From the NCBI GenBank assembly GCA_019648995.1, contig BLXT01001714.1:611519-632968 (forward strand): 21,450 bases of DNA. Direction: 5' to 3'. The translations under genes were made by a program, and so were the position numbers. The DNA comes from Plakobranchus ocellatus. Lineage: Eukaryota > Mollusca > Gastropoda > Plakobranchidae. This document shows, in pieces, positions 19,134-21,450 of this stretch. Every line of letters begins with the position of its first letter. Positions within the stretch are counted from its first letter, which is position 1. The notes beneath the pieces were generated by a model. It ran no database searches. It was not told the origin of the DNA and saw only the letters and a program-made list of their open reading frames with translations.

Positions 19134-19235
19134 GTTGTTGTTGTTGTTGTTGTTATTGTTCTTGCAGTAGCAGCAGCAGCAGCAGCAGTAGCAACAGCAA
19201 CAGCAGTAGCAGCAGCAGCAGTTGTAGTAGTAGTA
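19075..19235 (+). repeat. compound ATT / GTT / AGC triplet microsatellite
   Basis: About 19 units of TTA/ATT run into about seven GTT units, then after a short break into interrupted AGC, AAC and AGT units up to about 19235. The successive units differ by single substitutions. Poly-Leu, poly-Asn and poly-Ile frames crossing it are artefacts of the repeat. Confidence 0.9.
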
Positions 19236-19560
19236 ACTGTCACGAGTGGTCCACAAAAGCAGTTTGACCTTTACACCAGTAAAGAAATAAGTTCAACTAC
19301 AGTAGTTTATTCATTGCTCTCTGTTAATCCACAAGATAATCAAATGTTGAATTTACACCTTTTCACAAGGTACTAAGTCTAAAATATGGTTTAAGACTGC
19401 GACAATAACTCCTTGCTTTGGAAATATACTAAATTCTTTAGTTATCCTGGTATTTATCAACTTGCATACTTGATGATTACTGAGAATTTCAGGCCCTGAA
19501 GATCCAACAAAATCTATTCTATGGTAACCGCTTATTGACAGTTGTTTAAAGAAGCAACCA
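19236..19560. other. unassigned DNA
   Basis: Nothing recognisable between the triplet repeat and the tRNA-like fragment. Confidence 0.45.
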
Positions 19561-19576
19561 GTGTGAGCCAGAATAT

Positions 19577-19626
19577 CTGCTAGTCCTTGTAAGAGCCTTT
19601 GTAAAGAGTCCGCGGTTCAAAACCTG
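19577..19626 (+). repeat. possible tRNA-derived SINE fragment
   Basis: tagtccttgtaagagc (19581-19596) resembles the D-arm / A box of a tRNA (compare tagctcagttggtagagc). GGTTCAAAACC at 19614-19624 resembles a B box. The spacing of 33 bases is right for a tRNA-derived promoter. No acceptor stem closes, so a functional tRNA is unlikely, and a decayed SINE head is the better reading. Confidence 0.35.
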
Positions 19627-19655
19627 AAGAAAGCCAATTGTAGGGTATTTTCTCA

Positions 19656-19757
19656 CAACCACTGAGACAGTCTGAGGGAGTACAGAATGCATACTGTTGC
19701 TACAAAACCATCATTACAATTTAATTATTTTTCTACGTATTCCTGTCTCAGTGGTTG
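19656..19757. repeat. 15 bp perfect inverted repeat with a 72 bp loop
   Basis: caaccactgagacag at 19656-19670 is the exact reverse complement of ctgtctcagtggttg at 19743-19757. It starts about 30 bases after the tRNA-like fragment. It could be a miniature element, the stem of an RNA hairpin, or part of an unidentified repeat. No clear target duplication is visible at the arms. Confidence 0.65.
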
Positions 19758-21400
19758 ACTAGTCTAAAAAGTTCAAGATATTCCCCCTGAAACACAAATT
19801 TGCATTTGAGAACTTTCACATTTGACCGTCCGAACTGAGATCAGACTCCCTGTAAAAAAAAAAAAAAATAAAAACGGGGGAAAAACTATTCACATTTTTT
19901 TCGGGCCTTTAGCTTCGTAAGAGTAGTTCTTTATATAATTCTTAAGATTTGCAAACAATTTTAAGGTTCGCTAAAATTCAGATGCTTGAGTTATTTATAG
20001 CCTGTAGCTTGCTTTAAAATATGCTGTTGCTTCCCACGCCAAAAACCGTACCTATGTGTGAATGGTAAACAGGTTTTTAGACAATTAATCCGTTTTCTTT
20101 AATTGGATTAGTGTAGGAAGAGATGGGAGTGTAAAATATGGCCCTTTGGTTGTATCAATATGAAGATTATATTGCTGTACTTTTCTTTCAACGCTATAGA
20201 ATTGTTACACATTTGATTTTAAGAGATGGTGGATTTTTAAAGATTGCGATTACTTGAAAGCCATGCCAACGGAAAGAAATTCAAAATAAATATTTCCTGT
20301 ATCTATAATTATGTAAAAGTGTCTTTGTATTTCCTTCCATAATTTAACTTTGCTCAAATTGTACTTTTTGTGCCGTTTTATGACGTCTACTTTGTAATGT
20401 TTTCACCAGCCATTTATTTTGATTAAAGGTTGGTATACTTTCTTTAAAAAAAAAATTAAGAAAGAAAACCAACAAAAAAAAAAAAAAAAAACAAAAACGT
20501 AGTATTAACAATGAAAGGCCTCCTTCAATAATAATTTTCAGATTTTTAAACAATCCTTTCTTGGGCACAAATTTCATTGTCAACAACCAACGCGATAATA
20601 AAACAGTTTCACCCATTTTAAACCCCGTCTCTTCGCTCTTTCTTCCCAAAACATTTTTTACCCCGATGCGTCACTTCAAAGAGCCAAAAAGGTCTAACAA
20701 GTTTCAGAGAAAGACATTGAAAGAATCACATCCTCACTGTTTTAGCTTGCGCTTAGCTTAAGAACTAAAAACAGTAAACAAATTGAAGTAGGCGAGCTAT
20801 GTAATAAACATATAGAATTTTTTGTTCCTTTCAATCTCTTTAATATTGGAGCAAAATAAAATGAGGAAAATATTTAAAGATACCACCGCTTCGGAACTGT
20901 CGATGGACATGAGTTATTTGAATCCCGCTGGTGCTTAAAGGAAAGAGACTGGTCTTGCCTAAAAGTACAGTATGGGCTGATCGTTAGCTTGTGAAAAACA
21001 TCTCTGGGCTGAAACCCATTTGTAGTGACCCAAATTGTGAAAATACCATTCGTGTTTATTTAAATAAGTTGATTTCTAATTTTGGTTTGTAAAAAATATA
21101 CTGAAATGACTTATTGTTTGAAACAATGTCTTATATGGTTATAAAAATATAAATAAGAGTATATATTCAAAGGTCAATATGAAGTGTTTCTTCTCTTTTC
21201 TAAATATCTTTAAAAAATAAGACAAGGCACTTTTAATAACTGAATTTCACTGTCAGATAGTATCAATAATTCTCTACCTGGGCGCATGTCGCGAAAACCA
21301 TGTCGCATACGCTGTGGAACATTCGTAACTTCGATGTTGCTGGGGCAAGATCTGTTATGGGTGAATTTTGGGTTTCATCTTTTCGACCAGGAAAAGGGTG
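19758..21400. other. unassigned AT-rich DNA
   Basis: No gene or repeat family recognised. A runs lie at 19854-19868, 20444-20455 and 20474-20491. A slightly GC-richer patch at 21280-21350 contains a short ATG frame that runs into the terminal GT repeat. I regard it as chance. Confidence 0.45.
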
Positions 21401-21450
21401 GTGAGTGTGTGTATGTGTGTGTGTGTTTGTGTGTATGTGTGTGTGTGTGG
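21401..21450 (+). repeat. GT microsatellite cut by the window end
   Basis: Interrupted (GT)n with tat and ttt breaks continues to the last base, so its full length is not known. Confidence 0.9.

Noticed and set aside
18881..19256. Frames with poly-Ile, poly-Leu, poly-Asn, poly-Ala and poly-Cys
   Set aside because: All are translations of the ATT/GTT/AGC microsatellite in different frames.
21287..21450. Short ATG frame entering the terminal GT repeat
   Set aside because: About half of it is microsatellite, the rest has no recognisable pattern, and the window ends before any stop.
1..21450. CRISPR array, bacterial operon, riboswitch or prophage
   Set aside because: The base composition, introns, microsatellites and transposon type are eukaryotic, and no regularly spaced repeats or ribosome-binding-site-led gene strings are present.

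Overview
This is eukaryotic, almost certainly metazoan DNA. It is AT-rich, has few long reading frames, carries many microsatellites (CT, GT, ATT/GTT/AGC), has GT-AG introns, and holds an animal-type PIF/Harbinger DNA transposon family. The species cannot be named from the sequence. An invertebrate is my guess, because MADF-BESS proteins paired with HARBI1-like transposases are typical there. I see no complete host gene.

Layout. 1-3773: unassigned AT-rich DNA with a large CT/pyrimidine tract at 286-566. 3774-11077: a 7.3 kb block made entirely of three related PIF/Harbinger copies. Copy A (3777-5768 plus a 13 bp remnant at 7108-7120) is a deleted, non-autonomous element. Copy B (5769-7104, opposite orientation) is a shorter deleted element inserted into a TTA inside copy A's own right terminal repeat. 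Copy C (7124-11074) is a near full-length element inserted at the TTA that flanks copy A. All insertions are bounded by TTA. The inferred empty site joins 3776 to 11078. 11078-21450: unassigned AT-rich DNA with a 95 bp tandem duplication, a diverged tandem duplication of about 0.97 kb containing exon-like blocks, a possible orphan exon, a degraded reverse-transcriptase C-terminal relic, two tRNA-like (SINE-like) fragments, a 15 bp perfect inverted repeat and several microsatellites.

How copy C works. It holds two two-exon genes that start near opposite ends and run toward each other. The plus-strand gene encodes an intact 307-residue MADF-BESS protein (exons 7408-7540 and 8824-9614). The minus-strand gene encodes a HARBI1-like DDE transposase (exons 10854-10562 and 8723-7811). 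The genes are interlocked: transposase exon 2 lies in the MADF intron, and MADF exon 2 lies in the transposase intron. The transposase keeps all three catalytic acidic residues and one continuous frame, but two in-frame TAA codons interrupt it, so copy C is now probably unable to make a complete enzyme. A short acidic reading frame inside the transposase intron, with the same end in copies A and C, is not explained by either gene.
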